Shown one piece after another: positions 18,469-27,158 of a stretch of 64,000 nucleotides of DNA; position 1 is the stretch's first letter; each line of letters opens with the position of its first letter. The notes beneath the pieces were generated by a model, which was given only the letters and a program-made list of their open reading frames with translations, ran no database searches and was not told where the DNA came from. The DNA comes from Flavihumibacter profundi. GTDB lineage: Bacteria > Bacteroidota > Bacteroidia > Chitinophagales > Chitinophagaceae. The translations under genes and the position numbers were made by a program. The stretch covers positions 620,001-684,000 of the forward strand of contig NZ_JAIQXE010000003.1 of NCBI RefSeq assembly GCF_020076305.1. Direction: 5' to 3'.

Positions 18469-19383
18469 ATGCCGAAACAACCAATCCATAGGAAAATTAT
18501 TTTTCTGATAAATCCCATTTCCGGTACCAGGGCCAAGACTGAATTACATAAAAAAGTTTTGGCGGCTGCGGCCATGCATCACTGTGATGCCATCGTATTA
18601 CCAACTGTTGCCAGTGGCGATTACAGTTTTGTAGAGCAAAAAATACTTGAAGATGCTTTTACTGATATAGTCATTTGCGGCGGAGACGGCACTGTTAACC
18701 AGGTTGTAAACAGTTTACACCATACAGGTATATATTTTGGCATTATACCGATGGGCTCAGGAAACGGATTGGCAAATACAGCAGGCATACCCAGTGTAAC
18801 CGACAAGGCTATTGACCTCCTCTTTTCCGGCAAGCCCCGGTTCATAGATGCCTTTATGGTGAACGATCAGTTTGCCTGTATGTTATGTGGTATTGGTTTT
18901 GATGCAAAGGTCGCCCATGATTTTGCACAACAACCCGGAAGGGGGTTATTAACCTATACCCAACAAACCCTGAAGAACTACTTCACCGCAACACCCTACC
19001 AATTTGAATTGGTGGTTAATGACCAGGTCATCCAGACAGCAGCATTTTTCATCAGTATTGCCAATAGCAACCAGTTTGGCAACCAATTCACCATTGCCCC
19101 TAAAGCCAGCCTGAATGACGGATTACTGGATATTGTAATAGTTCCCAAAATGAATAAGGCAATATTACCCTTCGCATTAATCCAGCAAATCAGGGGAGGC
19201 AAACCGGCATCAGCAAAAGATTCATCCGGTACTACAATCCAATATTTCCAGACAGCCAAAATACAAATCCGGAATAAAGACAATGCGCCGTTGCATATAG
19301 ACGGGGAACCGCGGGAAACCACGAAAGTATTGAATATAGGTATTGTGCCAAGATGCTTCCAACTGATCCAGCCGGCATCGTAG
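18469..19383 (+). CDS. Diacylglycerol kinase-family lipid kinase
   Basis: A 304-residue DAGK catalytic-domain protein (DgkB/YegS type). The nucleotide-binding GGDGTVNQV and the PMGSGNGLAN segments are intact, as is the N-terminal INPISG. It would phosphorylate a lipid such as diacylglycerol or a sphingoid base; Bacteroidota make sphingolipids, so the substrate is open. No signal peptide; peripheral inner-membrane location expected. The start chosen is ATG 18469 (MPKQPIHRK) rather than an in-frame TTG twelve bases earlier. It converges with the patatin gene with only 5 nt between stops. Confidence 0.87.
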   Translation: MPKQPIHRKIIFLINPISGTRAKTELHKKVLAAAAMHHCDAIVLPTVASGDYSFVEQKILEDAFTDIVICGGDGTVNQVVNSLHHTGIYFGIIPMGSGNGLANTAGIPSVTDKAIDLLFSGKPRFIDAFMVNDQFACMLCGIGFDAKVAHDFAQQPGRGLLTYTQQTLKNYFTATPYQFELVVNDQVIQTAAFFISIANSNQFGNQFTIAPKASLNDGLLDIVIVPKMNKAILPFALIQQIRGGKPASAKDSSGTTIQYFQTAKIQIRNKDNAPLHIDGEPRETTKVLNIGIVPRCFQLIQPAS

Positions 19384-19388
19384 TTTTC

Positions 19389-21647
19389 TCATCGAAATGA
19401 CGATGTCCTGTTAGATGAATCCGCCATCTGGACCTGCCTGAAAAGGTTAAATCCCTGTTTATTGAACTCATTATCAAGGGCCAGCACAATATCCCGTTTT
19501 TCCTCTTTGGTAAGGTGAAAATTCAGGGCGGCCTTTGAATCTTCCTTTACTGGTGTATACTGGAAACTGAGTTTATGAAACTGGTTTCCCATCATATCAG
19601 CAATAAACCCAAGCTGTTCATTTTGATTGTATTGCTGCATTTTATACCAATTATATTGCAACAATAACAAAGGTTTGGTCACCACTTCGGAAATATCTTT
19701 TGACTCGAAAGGATACTCCCATCCGCCACCGCGCCTGTCGCGGATTTGCAATAACACAACCCCGCCTGTATTTTCCCGAATCCAGTCGCGGAATACATTT
19801 ATAAACCGCAATGCAGTTTCCAAACCATAATTATCCCTTAATCCAGCATCCATCACGTCTATTTTAGGTTCGGTGGGTAACCATACATTAGGCAGAACAT
19901 ATGGGAAAGTAGCGTTCATCCGGAGTGCCGTGAGTAAGCGCAGGTTCATGGGATCCTGCTTTGAAAATAAAGCAGCAAAATCAATAGCATCAGGATCCCG
20001 GCTATCCTGCAGCGAGCTGTCGCCAGCCGGTTTCATCAGGAAACTAAGCGGTAACGTGCTGATCAGCATTTTACGGCCGTCCCGGGTAATCACCGAATTG
20101 AACAGCATGTTCGGAATCACTGCAGCGCGTTCATCTGCGGCGAGTTCACTAAGTTCATGGTCCAATAAAAACCTGGTATTCCTGTTTAGTTTTTGTTCGA
20201 AAGAATAAGCCCTGTCTTTTACATATTCATATTCTCCCACTTTGAATTTTTGGGCAGGCGCTGCAAGGTCCCGCGCAATAAAAGAAGAAAAAGTGGGGTT
20301 TAGCAAATCCTTTGAAATATCATCCAGGTACTGCCGGTCCTGCAAATTAACAGGGTAACCCATATCCTTACGGCGGGCCAAAGCCCTGAAATAAGCAGCC
20401 CCAAGCATTCCGCCTGATGCACCTGTGATCATAAAGGTTTGCCGCATAAGGTGCCCATGGGATATGCTATCCAGTTTCTGCATTATCCCCATAGTAAATG
20501 TTGCACTGCGTGTACCCCCGCCACTTACCGCAATAAGGTATAAATATGGTTTTGCAGCTTTTTGCCTGGCTTTCCAATTCTCCAGCACCCGGATCATTAC
20601 TTTTTTATCGGCAGCCACCTTTTCGGGAGTACTTAAGCTTTGCAGGTTTTCAGGTGTATACGCAGCACGGGCAATATCTTTCCTGTAATCCAATCCATAT
20701 GCTTTATTTGTCGGATCAATGATACCGTAGCGGTACATTAAATTCAGGAAAAGAAATAGTATGACCGCAAATGGCACACTCCAGCTTTGCAAAAAATAGG
20801 AGAAAGCGCCAACAACCGCTACCAGGATAGCCAGGAAAACGGTTACGCTTGCAGCAGCGGGCAACTGGAAGATTTCATAATCGAGTAAAAAGCCGAGGAG
20901 CATCAGAAACAAAAAGGCAATAAAAATAGACAGCACTGCTGAAAAGTGGTGCCGGTTGAAAATATTCTCGAGGAACTCTTTACTATAGTGCGCCACGTCC
21001 CGTACAGCTTTCACCGAACCCCTGCCACTCAGGTAAGTCGTTACTTTAATCAGCCTGCTGCCACCGCTATTTAAAACTATATGAGGTTTTAATCCACGGT
21101 GAAAAGGCACCGGAGATGGCGAGAGGTTAATCATATTTCGTGAAATATGCATGTCTGCTCCAAAAAAATAGCCAAAAGAAATGGCAATAAGCAGAATTAG
21201 ACCAGACAGGAACCCAGTAGTCAGCACCAAAACTTCGCCGACAGTCATCAGTTCCTTGTGCATATCAAAGTTCACCACCCTGATGAAGTAGAAAAGAAGG
21301 AAAACAAGCGGGATGATGGCATTATTAATACAATACTTTAAAAAAGGTCTTGTGGTTGTTGCCAGAAACCTGAAATGGCGGCTGAACAGGATGAATGTGG
21401 TGATATTCCAGCTCATAATGAATATGCCAATGGCAATACCAACTATGGCCGCACTGATTGCATCCACCCGTCCCATATATTCCGGGGACAGGTAAAGGGA
21501 GTTAACACCAAACGCACTCATGAAACTACCGTTCACAGCGCCGAATAGAATAAACCAAAAGAGCAATAATATCTGGAACTTCTTAAAGTGAAGCAGGATC
21601 AGCTGAACCGGGAAAGAATAAAATATGGCTTTCAACTTCTGCTTCAT
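19389..21647 (-). CDS. Membrane-anchored patatin-like phospholipase
   Basis: A 752-residue protein with a long N-terminal membrane part (several hydrophobic helices within about residues 25-330) and a C-terminal patatin domain. The oxyanion loop SGGGTRSA (about 373-380), the nucleophile elbow GASGG (near 411, GxSxG form) and the dyad aspartate in DAGLRDNYG (near 597; DAG instead of the usual DGG or DGA) are visible. It probably hydrolyses acyl chains of membrane lipids at the inner-membrane surface. It converges with the lipid kinase, so a lipid-turnover pairing is possible but not shown. About double the length of plain patatins because of the membrane part. Confidence 0.82.
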   Translation of the reverse strand: MKQKLKAIFYSFPVQLILLHFKKFQILLLFWFILFGAVNGSFMSAFGVNSLYLSPEYMGRVDAISAAIVGIAIGIFIMSWNITTFILFSRHFRFLATTTRPFLKYCINNAIIPLVFLLFYFIRVVNFDMHKELMTVGEVLVLTTGFLSGLILLIAISFGYFFGADMHISRNMINLSPSPVPFHRGLKPHIVLNSGGSRLIKVTTYLSGRGSVKAVRDVAHYSKEFLENIFNRHHFSAVLSIFIAFLFLMLLGFLLDYEIFQLPAAASVTVFLAILVAVVGAFSYFLQSWSVPFAVILFLFLNLMYRYGIIDPTNKAYGLDYRKDIARAAYTPENLQSLSTPEKVAADKKVMIRVLENWKARQKAAKPYLYLIAVSGGGTRSATFTMGIMQKLDSISHGHLMRQTFMITGASGGMLGAAYFRALARRKDMGYPVNLQDRQYLDDISKDLLNPTFSSFIARDLAAPAQKFKVGEYEYVKDRAYSFEQKLNRNTRFLLDHELSELAADERAAVIPNMLFNSVITRDGRKMLISTLPLSFLMKPAGDSSLQDSRDPDAIDFAALFSKQDPMNLRLLTALRMNATFPYVLPNVWLPTEPKIDVMDAGLRDNYGLETALRFINVFRDWIRENTGGVVLLQIRDRRGGGWEYPFESKDISEVVTKPLLLLQYNWYKMQQYNQNEQLGFIADMMGNQFHKLSFQYTPVKEDSKAALNFHLTKEEKRDIVLALDNEFNKQGFNLFRQVQMADSSNRTSSFR

Positions 21648-21690
21648 AACGCTTCAATATAGTGTTATAAACGCTTAGACAAGTGGTAAA

Positions 21691-22764
21691 TTATGCCTGC
21701 TGCCTCCGTTTACCGAAAAGATAATACATGGCCACAAGTGATAATAACAGGAACATTGCTACCAGCTGGTGTAATTGCGCCATCCATTCAAAATTACCCC
21801 AATGGCCGGGCACTATCCCCTGGCTGGTCAGCACAGATAAAATGCCTAGCATCACCTGTACGACAACTAAAATAATTGGCGACCTGTTCCATTTTTTAAT
21901 GAATGCCGGATTATCTGCCTGGCTTGATTTCCGGTACCAGAATATAACCAAAATAGTAATCAGGTATGCAAGGTTACGGTGCACAAAATGAATGGTTACC
22001 GGGTTGTCAATAAAGTTCAGCATAAGCGGACTGTCACGCCACAGTGAATCTGGCCACCACCGGCCATTAATTGTTGGCCATGTAGGCGCAACAGTAGCAG
22101 CCTTGTGACCGGCCATCAGGGCTCCATACATCAGTTGTAACCCAAGCAATACCAGCACAATAAGGGTCAATTTCCGAACCGGGGAAGATTCAGTCCGGTC
22201 TGTGTCCTGCACCAGTAACCGTAGTGCAAACCAAAATGTGTAACAGAGCAATCCGAGAGCAAGGATAAAATGTAATGCAAGACGAGTAGGCTTAACATAA
22301 ACCGCATTGCCAGTCAAACCACTTGCAACCATGATCCAACCTACAGCGCCCTGTAATGCCCCCAGTAAAAACAATACCAGCAAAGGGTTGACCATATCCT
22401 TCCGCAAGAACTTTTTGGCAACCAGGTATACAAAACCAATTATAAAGACAAAACCCAGGAGCCTGGCCCAAACGCGGTGGAACCATTCCCAGAAAAAGAT
22501 GAATTTAAAATCCTGCAGGTTAAACCCTGTATTCAACAAGCGATACTGTGGGGTTTGCTGGTATTCCTGGAATTTCTGCAACCATTGCTGTTCATTCAAT
22601 GGGGGCAAGGCTCCTGTAACCACATCCCATTCAGTAATGGATAGGCCCGATCCAGTAAGCCTTGTTATTCCACCAAGTAATACCTGAACCATGATCATTC
22701 CCACGCCAATAAGCAGCCATATTGCCACTGCCCGGTTGCCTTTCTTAATTAAATTATCCATCAT
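21691..22764 (-). CDS. ctaA: Heme A synthase (COX15/CtaA)
   Basis: A 357-residue, eight-helix inner-membrane enzyme that oxidises the heme O methyl group to give heme A for cytochrome oxidase. The family start GGITRLTGSGLSITEWD and the heme-ligand histidines (WFHRVWARL with H96, ALHFILALG, FVHRNLAYL, QLHQLVAMF) are all present, so both halves of the bundle are intact. Two adjacent ATGs (22764, 22761) could start it. It is monocistronic here, without the ctaB or cox genes. Its promoter lies so close that the message may be almost leaderless. Confidence 0.93.
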   Translation of the reverse strand: MMDNLIKKGNRAVAIWLLIGVGMIMVQVLLGGITRLTGSGLSITEWDVVTGALPPLNEQQWLQKFQEYQQTPQYRLLNTGFNLQDFKFIFFWEWFHRVWARLLGFVFIIGFVYLVAKKFLRKDMVNPLLVLFLLGALQGAVGWIMVASGLTGNAVYVKPTRLALHFILALGLLCYTFWFALRLLVQDTDRTESSPVRKLTLIVLVLLGLQLMYGALMAGHKAATVAPTWPTINGRWWPDSLWRDSPLMLNFIDNPVTIHFVHRNLAYLITILVIFWYRKSSQADNPAFIKKWNRSPIILVVVQVMLGILSVLTSQGIVPGHWGNFEWMAQLHQLVAMFLLLSLVAMYYLFGKRRQQA

Positions 22765-22767
22765 AGG

Positions 22768-22812
22768 GTTGCAAAGTTATTTTATACCATTCACCTGCCA
22801 ATACTTTGCAAC
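22768..22812 (-). promoter_or_regulatory. ctaA promoter embedded in an inverted repeat
   Basis: On the minus strand TTG (22801-22799), a 19-nt spacer and a perfect TAACTTTG (22779-22772) predict transcription from near 22765, right at the ATG. A perfect 10-bp inverted repeat GTTGCAAAGT/ACTTTGCAAC (22768-22777 and 22803-22812) brackets the promoter and covers part of the -7 element, suggesting an operator. Confidence 0.6.
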
Positions 22813-22831
22813 AAGAAAGGATTAAAAGAGC

Positions 22832-23662
22832 TTATTTATGCTCCGTTGGTAAGGCCAGGAGTGGTATATGCACACCGTCTGCAACCCGCGAAGTAATACT
22901 ATAGTTGAATAGTTTTTCCAATACCGTCCGTTCATGTACAAACATGAGCAAAACAGCCTGTGAATAGTTAGCAGTAAACTGGACCAGGTTGCGCCATAAA
23001 GGCAAGTCGTCTTTTTTTAGCACCAGGTGCAGTTTTACAGCCGGGTAATCTTTCCTGAAAGAATCTGCCAAATCCTGTTCAGCTTCAGGAATGGAACTAA
23101 TGGTAACAAGTTCAGGTGAAGCCTGCAGCCAGTTTGCCCATTTCAACACATTTCCCATAAACCTGCCGGTTTCCCGCAACGAAATAGCTGCCAATACTTC
23201 CTTAAACAGCACAGGTTGCCATGTACGGGGAATAGCCAGGACAGGGAAAATGGCGTGGTTAATCATTGTAGAAGTGTTTGAGCCCCAAAACCTGTCCAGC
23301 GCATTTGTTGCACCATGGGTGCCCATGATGATAAGTTCAGATTTACTCAGCAACATCTGGTTGATGATACCGCCATTGACCATAACGCTCTCTTTTACAA
23401 GACCGGAAATCTCCAATGGCTCATCACCAATACAATGCTTTTTACGAAATGCAATAGCTTCGTCGAGCTTCTGCCGGATAAAATCAGTATCCGTTTTATG
23501 GGCAGGATAATTCCAGCCTGCAGGATAATCTCTTATCACTTCCGCATTGGTAATATGTAACACGATAATGCTGCGCTTCGCCTGTTTAGCAAGAAGGATT
23601 GCCTGATCTAAAGCTGCGGCAGCATTTGCTGAAAAATCGAAGGGAACTAAAATATTTGCCAT
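22832..23662 (-). CDS. Tandem universal stress protein (UspA family)
   Basis: A 276-residue cytoplasmic protein with two Usp folds. The first opens with MANILVPFDFSANAAAAL and closes with the ATP-binding loop IIMGTHGAT followed by TMINHAIFPVLAIP; the second (about 145-276) is degenerate and lacks a clear glycine loop, ending VHIPLLALP. Such tandem proteins are common in Bacteroidota and associated with energy or redox stress. Lying downstream of sulfide:quinone oxidoreductase on the same strand, it may be co-induced, but a 120-nt gap with an inverted repeat separates them. Confidence 0.87.
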   Translation of the reverse strand: MANILVPFDFSANAAAALDQAILLAKQAKRSIIVLHITNAEVIRDYPAGWNYPAHKTDTDFIRQKLDEAIAFRKKHCIGDEPLEISGLVKESVMVNGGIINQMLLSKSELIIMGTHGATNALDRFWGSNTSTMINHAIFPVLAIPRTWQPVLFKEVLAAISLRETGRFMGNVLKWANWLQASPELVTISSIPEAEQDLADSFRKDYPAVKLHLVLKKDDLPLWRNLVQFTANYSQAVLLMFVHERTVLEKLFNYSITSRVADGVHIPLLALPTEHK

Positions 23663-23741
23663 GGATGAAGGATTATTCTATATCAAGTCACAGACTTTTC
23701 ACCAGATAAAGACAATTTACCAGCCAGGGGAAATTTCTTTA

Positions 23742-23779
23742 CTGACAGCATAACTGAACTTTAGTTCAATATACGTCAG
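23742..23779. promoter_or_regulatory. Nested inverted repeats between sqr and the usp gene
   Basis: TGAACT-TT-AGTTCA (23755-23768) is a near-gapless palindrome flanked by CTGAC (23742-23746) and GTCAG (23775-23779). It follows the sqr stop by 4 nt and precedes usp. No T-run follows, so an operator or mRNA-end hairpin is more likely than a terminator. Confidence 0.4.
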
Positions 23780-23782
23780 AAA

Positions 23783-24985
23783 TCAGGCTGTTCCTTTTAA
23801 AATTTTATGCCAGTACAGCCAGGGTAATACATATTTTTTAAGGGCCCACATGCTCCACCGGGGTTTAGATTGATCAAACGGAAATGTTTCATCAATAACA
23901 TTATCATAGTCAAATTCTGCCAGTATCAATTTTCCATAACCTACCACTAAAGGGCAACTGCCATAACCGCTATAGCTTCCCTCCAGGGCCTTTCCATCAA
24001 TTAAGCTAAGGAGGTTCTTCACCAGGACTGGAGCTTGTTTGCGCACTGCCGCGCCGGTTTTGGCATTTGGAGTATTTGTAACGTCACCAATGCCGAAGAT
24101 ATTCCTGAAAGTAGTATGCTGCAGTGTATGCTTGTCCACATCAACCCAACCCGCTTCATTGACCAGTTTGCTGCTTTTAATAAAATCCGGAGCACTTTGT
24201 GGCGGTGTTACATGGATCATATCAAAATGCTTCACCACAGTTGAGGAAACGCCCTGTGCATCAATAACTTTAAAAGTCGCTGTTTTTCCGGGTCCGTCTA
24301 TTGCAATAAGGTCATGTTTAAAATTCAGGTTAATCCGGTACTCATTAACCTTTTTCATAAGCTCATCTGCATACTTTTTAATACCAAAAATAACACCCCC
24401 TGCTGTTACAAATTCCACTTTTACCTGCTGGTTTCCCAAACCATGTTTGCGGAGGTAATCAGCAGCCAGGTACATGATTTTCTGGGGAGCACCTCCACAT
24501 TTTACAGGGGTACCCGGACTTGTAAACAATGCTGTTTGGCCGGCTTTTAAGTTTTTAAGGCATTCGAAGGTATAGTTCGCATATTCGAAAGAATAGTTAC
24601 TGGTTACCCCATTTTTTCCCAGGGTTTCTTTCAGTCCCTGCACCTGGTTCCAATTCAATTGGATTCCAGGGGCCACAACCATATAATCGTAAGTGTAGTT
24701 TGCACCACTATTGGTGGTAACCTGGTTGGATTCGGGCTGAAAACTAACAGCCGCTTCTTTTATCCATGTTACTCCTTCAGGCATTACTGACGCTTCAGGC
24801 CTGACAGTATCTTTCAAATCAAATACCCCACCCCCGACTAGCGTCCAGGCAGGTTGGTAAAAATGTTTTTCTGAAGGTTCGATAATGGCAATATTCAGGT
24901 TTCCCCTTTTTATCAGTAATTGTGCTGCTACAGAAATCCCGGCATTACCACCACCAATAATGAGGATCTGATAATGATTGTTCAT
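23783..24985 (-). CDS. sqr: Sulfide:quinone oxidoreductase, SQOR-like type
   Basis: A 400-residue FAD enzyme that oxidises sulfide to persulfide and reduces the quinone pool. The N-terminal IIGGGNAGIS (9-18) binds FAD; the redox cysteines are C163 (TPVKCGGAPQK) and C344 (SGYGSCPLVVGYGK); the C-terminal ETFPFDQSKPRWSMW and LPWLYWHKIL segments match the mitochondrial SQOR-like class from memory. The start at 24985 (MNNHYQIL) is chosen over an ATG 84 nt upstream because the longer N-terminus is unlike the family and would run through a Crp-type operator at 25033-25048. Partner genes upstream (CstB-like, rhodaneses, thioredoxin) handle the persulfide product. Confidence 0.92.
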   Translation of the reverse strand: MNNHYQILIIGGGNAGISVAAQLLIKRGNLNIAIIEPSEKHFYQPAWTLVGGGVFDLKDTVRPEASVMPEGVTWIKEAAVSFQPESNQVTTNSGANYTYDYMVVAPGIQLNWNQVQGLKETLGKNGVTSNYSFEYANYTFECLKNLKAGQTALFTSPGTPVKCGGAPQKIMYLAADYLRKHGLGNQQVKVEFVTAGGVIFGIKKYADELMKKVNEYRINLNFKHDLIAIDGPGKTATFKVIDAQGVSSTVVKHFDMIHVTPPQSAPDFIKSSKLVNEAGWVDVDKHTLQHTTFRNIFGIGDVTNTPNAKTGAAVRKQAPVLVKNLLSLIDGKALEGSYSGYGSCPLVVGYGKLILAEFDYDNVIDETFPFDQSKPRWSMWALKKYVLPWLYWHKILKGTA

Positions 24986-25003
24986 GGCAATACTATTATT
25001 GCA

Positions 25004-25048
25004 TGAATGTAGCCATTGGCCGGATCTTAATAGGTGACCAGTATCACA
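25004..25048 (-). promoter_or_regulatory. Crp-type operator and -7 element upstream of sqr
   Basis: On the plus strand GGTGA-CCAGTA-TCACA (25033-25048) is one base from the Crp palindrome TGTGA-N6-TCACA. Exactly 21 nt downstream (minus strand) lies TACATTCA (25011-25004), a weak -7 element. Operator centre is about 42 nt from the predicted transcription start, a class II activator position. Confidence 0.6.
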
Positions 25049-25093
25049 TACCCATAAGATAAAAATCAAAAGATAAACTGATCCACGACCAAT

Positions 25094-25618
25094 TTAATGT
25101 GGCAGTTTATCCCTGAATTTTCCATATACCCAGGTTCCGGCGATTGCACTCAACAAGGTAACCGCAATAACAGTTGCACCGCTTCCAATTTGGGCAAACA
25201 GCGGGCCGGGGCAGGCGCCGGTGATAGCCCAGCCAAAACCGAACATAAGTCCGCCAAAAACCTGACCCTTGTTGAATTTTTTAGGGTGTATGCTGATGGG
25301 CTCGCCATAAATAGTTTTTAAATTAAGCTTCTTAATCAACAATACTGACACCATACCCACAATAACTGCAGACCCTATGACACCATACATATGGAAGCTT
25401 TGCAGCCTGAACATTTCCTGTATCCTGAACCAGGAAATAATTTCGGCTTTAACAAGAACAATCCCAAAAACGATACCCACAGCCAGGTATTTCAAATTAT
25501 AAAGCATGGGCTCGTCTTTCTGCATTTCATTAACGCACATCGCATCGAGAGACCTCACTTCGAAATCGGTATTATCTACTTCCAGCGGATCGGTTTTTAA
25601 AAATGGTGCATTACCCAT
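25094..25618 (-). CDS. YeeE/YedE-like membrane protein (DUF6691), half-transporter
   Basis: A 174-residue membrane protein with four hydrophobic segments and the conserved GGLMFGFGWAITGACPGP, the DUF6691/YedE mark with a cysteine in the pore loop. Two such halves together equal one full YeeE/YedE sulfur (thiosulfate or related) transporter. The ATG at 25618 gives a cytoplasmic N-terminus of about 40 residues before the first helix; longer in-frame starts would overlap the upstream gene. It follows its partner half by 13 nt. Likely moves a reduced sulfur compound across the inner membrane for the sulfide detoxification block. Confidence 0.85.
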   Translation of the reverse strand: MGNAPFLKTDPLEVDNTDFEVRSLDAMCVNEMQKDEPMLYNLKYLAVGIVFGIVLVKAEIISWFRIQEMFRLQSFHMYGVIGSAVIVGMVSVLLIKKLNLKTIYGEPISIHPKKFNKGQVFGGLMFGFGWAITGACPGPLFAQIGSGATVIAVTLLSAIAGTWVYGKFRDKLPH

Positions 25619-25631
25619 ATTTTCAGATAGC

Positions 25632-26201
25632 TTAAAGTGAAAGAATAAGTGGAAGGATGAAATTCGCCATAATAAATCCACCGGCCATAAAACAACAGGT
25701 CGCTACGAGTGAGGGCCATTGCAGCGTGCTTAAACCCATGATGGAGTGACCAGAAGTACAACCTCCTGCATAGCGGGTTCCGAATCCGACCAGGAATCCG
25801 CCACCAACCATCATAATTAATCCGCGAATTGTAAATAACTGTTGCCAGCTAAATACCTCGGTGGGCAAAAGTCCATGGTAATCTGCAATACCATATTTAC
25901 CCAACTCATTAACCAGGTTGGCATTCACCGCAATTGGAGAAGGGTCAGCTAAAAATTGCGCTGCTATTATGCCCCCTAACAAAATCCCGGATACAAAAAA
26001 TAAATTCCAGATTTCCTTTTTCCAGTCATAATGGAAAAAGGGGATTTTTGCTGGTATACAAGCGGCACAGATATGCCGTAATGAAGAGGAAACTCCAAAG
26101 GATTTATTCCCCATGATCAATAATATAGGAACCGTTAAGCCAATTAAGGGCCCGGCAACATACCAGGGCCATGGCTGCCTAAGCCAATCTAAAAAATTCA
26201 T
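25632..26201 (-). CDS. YeeE/YedE family membrane protein, half-transporter
   Basis: A 189-residue inner-membrane protein of the YeeE/YedE (sulphur transport, PF04143) family, recognised by GFGTRYAGGCTSGHSIMG with the conserved cysteine, plus a CAACIPAK segment earlier. Pairs with the DUF6691 half downstream. Position in an operon with thioredoxin, rhodaneses and a CstB-like enzyme supports transport of thiosulfate or a related sulfur species. The ATG at 26201 lies 40 nt after the thioredoxin stop. Confidence 0.88.
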   Translation of the reverse strand: MNFLDWLRQPWPWYVAGPLIGLTVPILLIMGNKSFGVSSSLRHICAACIPAKIPFFHYDWKKEIWNLFFVSGILLGGIIAAQFLADPSPIAVNANLVNELGKYGIADYHGLLPTEVFSWQQLFTIRGLIMMVGGGFLVGFGTRYAGGCTSGHSIMGLSTLQWPSLVATCCFMAGGFIMANFILPLILSL

Positions 26202-26241
26202 GACACAGTTAGTTTATAACAAATAGCTATAACCAGGCTTA

Positions 26242-26544
26242 TTAACCGGAAAGAGCTGACTTTAATACGGATTCAATTTGACGGGCCTGAACAACACCAC
26301 TTTGCCGCCATTTCACCTGCCCCTGCTGAAAAACCATTAAGGTTGGAACACCCTGTATGCCATATTTCTGAGCTGCACCAGGATTCCTGTCTACATCTAC
26401 CTTGATGATCGTAACAGCATCCCCCAATTTGGCTTTCACTTCTTTCAGAATGGGCGCCATCATTTTACAAGGGCCGCACCACTCAGCAAAAAAGTCCACC
26501 AGAACCGGCTTTTCTGATTGGATAATATCATTAAAGCTTGACAT
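26242..26544 (-). CDS. Thioredoxin
   Basis: A 100-residue single-domain thioredoxin with the active site WCGPC (C23, C26) and the cis-proline GVPT (P67). No signal peptide, so it is cytoplasmic. In this operon it can reduce persulfides formed on SQR or rhodanese, releasing sulfide or feeding electrons; the general thioredoxin of the cell is probably elsewhere. It begins 23 nt after the small membrane protein. Confidence 0.93.
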   Translation of the reverse strand: MSSFNDIIQSEKPVLVDFFAEWCGPCKMMAPILKEVKAKLGDAVTIIKVDVDRNPGAAQKYGIQGVPTLMVFQQGQVKWRQSGVVQARQIESVLKSALSG

Positions 26545-26567
26545 AAAGATAATTTAAATAATTTATT

Positions 26568-26807
26568 TCATTTTACCTCTTCAAAGGAGATATCTTTTGT
26601 TGCGTCTTCGTTCCGTTTTGAACTTTTAAAATTTGGCGCACATGCTATTCCACAGCATCCTATGTTAAAAACTGCCATTGCCGATAAAAAGACCCCGGCA
26701 GCTGCCAACATGGGATCCCAGTCAATAGCTACCTGGACTAAAGCATATAAGCCAACAGCTAACCTTAAAAAGCGCATCCAGTTCCAACCATGCAATATCT
26801 GCTGCAT
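26568..26807 (-). CDS. Small membrane protein, YgaP-type (DUF2892-like)
   Basis: A 79-residue protein with two hydrophobic helices (about 14-28 and 33-55) and a cysteine cluster FNIGCCGIAC between them and a charged tail. This resembles the DUF2892 membrane part of YgaP, where it is fused to a rhodanese; here the rhodanese is the separate gene just upstream (4-nt gap between stop and ATG), a split version of the same pair. Probably anchors or accepts sulfane sulfur at the inner membrane. Confidence 0.75.
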   Translation of the reverse strand: MQQILHGWNWMRFLRLAVGLYALVQVAIDWDPMLAAAGVFLSAMAVFNIGCCGIACAPNFKSSKRNEDATKDISFEEVK

Positions 26808-26811
26808 ATAA

Positions 26812-27117
26812 TTACAATTTTTTTATGAGCTTGTTCCATGGCCCACCGTTATACACTTCAATTCCGGACTTTTCGATCTGGGCCTTAGCCATGCCACTCC
26901 GGGCACCGCTTCTGCAAACAGTAATCAGCGGTTTGCCTTTTTTCTTTAGATCATTAATCTTTTTAGGCAATACATTCAAAGGAATATTTACAGAGCCGGG
27001 GATATTACCTGATGCAAATTCCTCTTCAGTTCTCACATCTATTATCAGGGCACCGCGTTCTTTGATTGCTTTGAAATCGACTGGCTTACCGAATAAATTC
27101 TTTAAAATATTAAACAT
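26812..27117 (-). CDS. Single-domain rhodanese
   Basis: A 101-residue rhodanese with the loop VCRSGARSG whose cysteine (C68) carries the persulfide, and the conserved IDVRTEEEFASGNIPGSVNIP strand-turn. It would transfer sulfane sulfur between SQR products, thiosulfate or glutathione-type carriers and downstream acceptors. The N-terminal FNILKNLFGK is short and amphipathic. Together with the following small membrane protein it reproduces YgaP as two genes. Confidence 0.92.
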   Translation of the reverse strand: MFNILKNLFGKPVDFKAIKERGALIIDVRTEEEFASGNIPGSVNIPLNVLPKKINDLKKKGKPLITVCRSGARSGMAKAQIEKSGIEVYNGGPWNKLIKKL

Positions 27118-27158
27118 CGTTTTCCCTTTACTTATTTAAAAATCACAACTGCCATAAC

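Noticed and set aside
24986-25069. N-terminal extension of sqr to an ATG at 25069
   Set aside because: The extra 28 residues are unlike the family and the segment holds the Crp-type operator and -7 element; the FAD loop fits a start at 24985.
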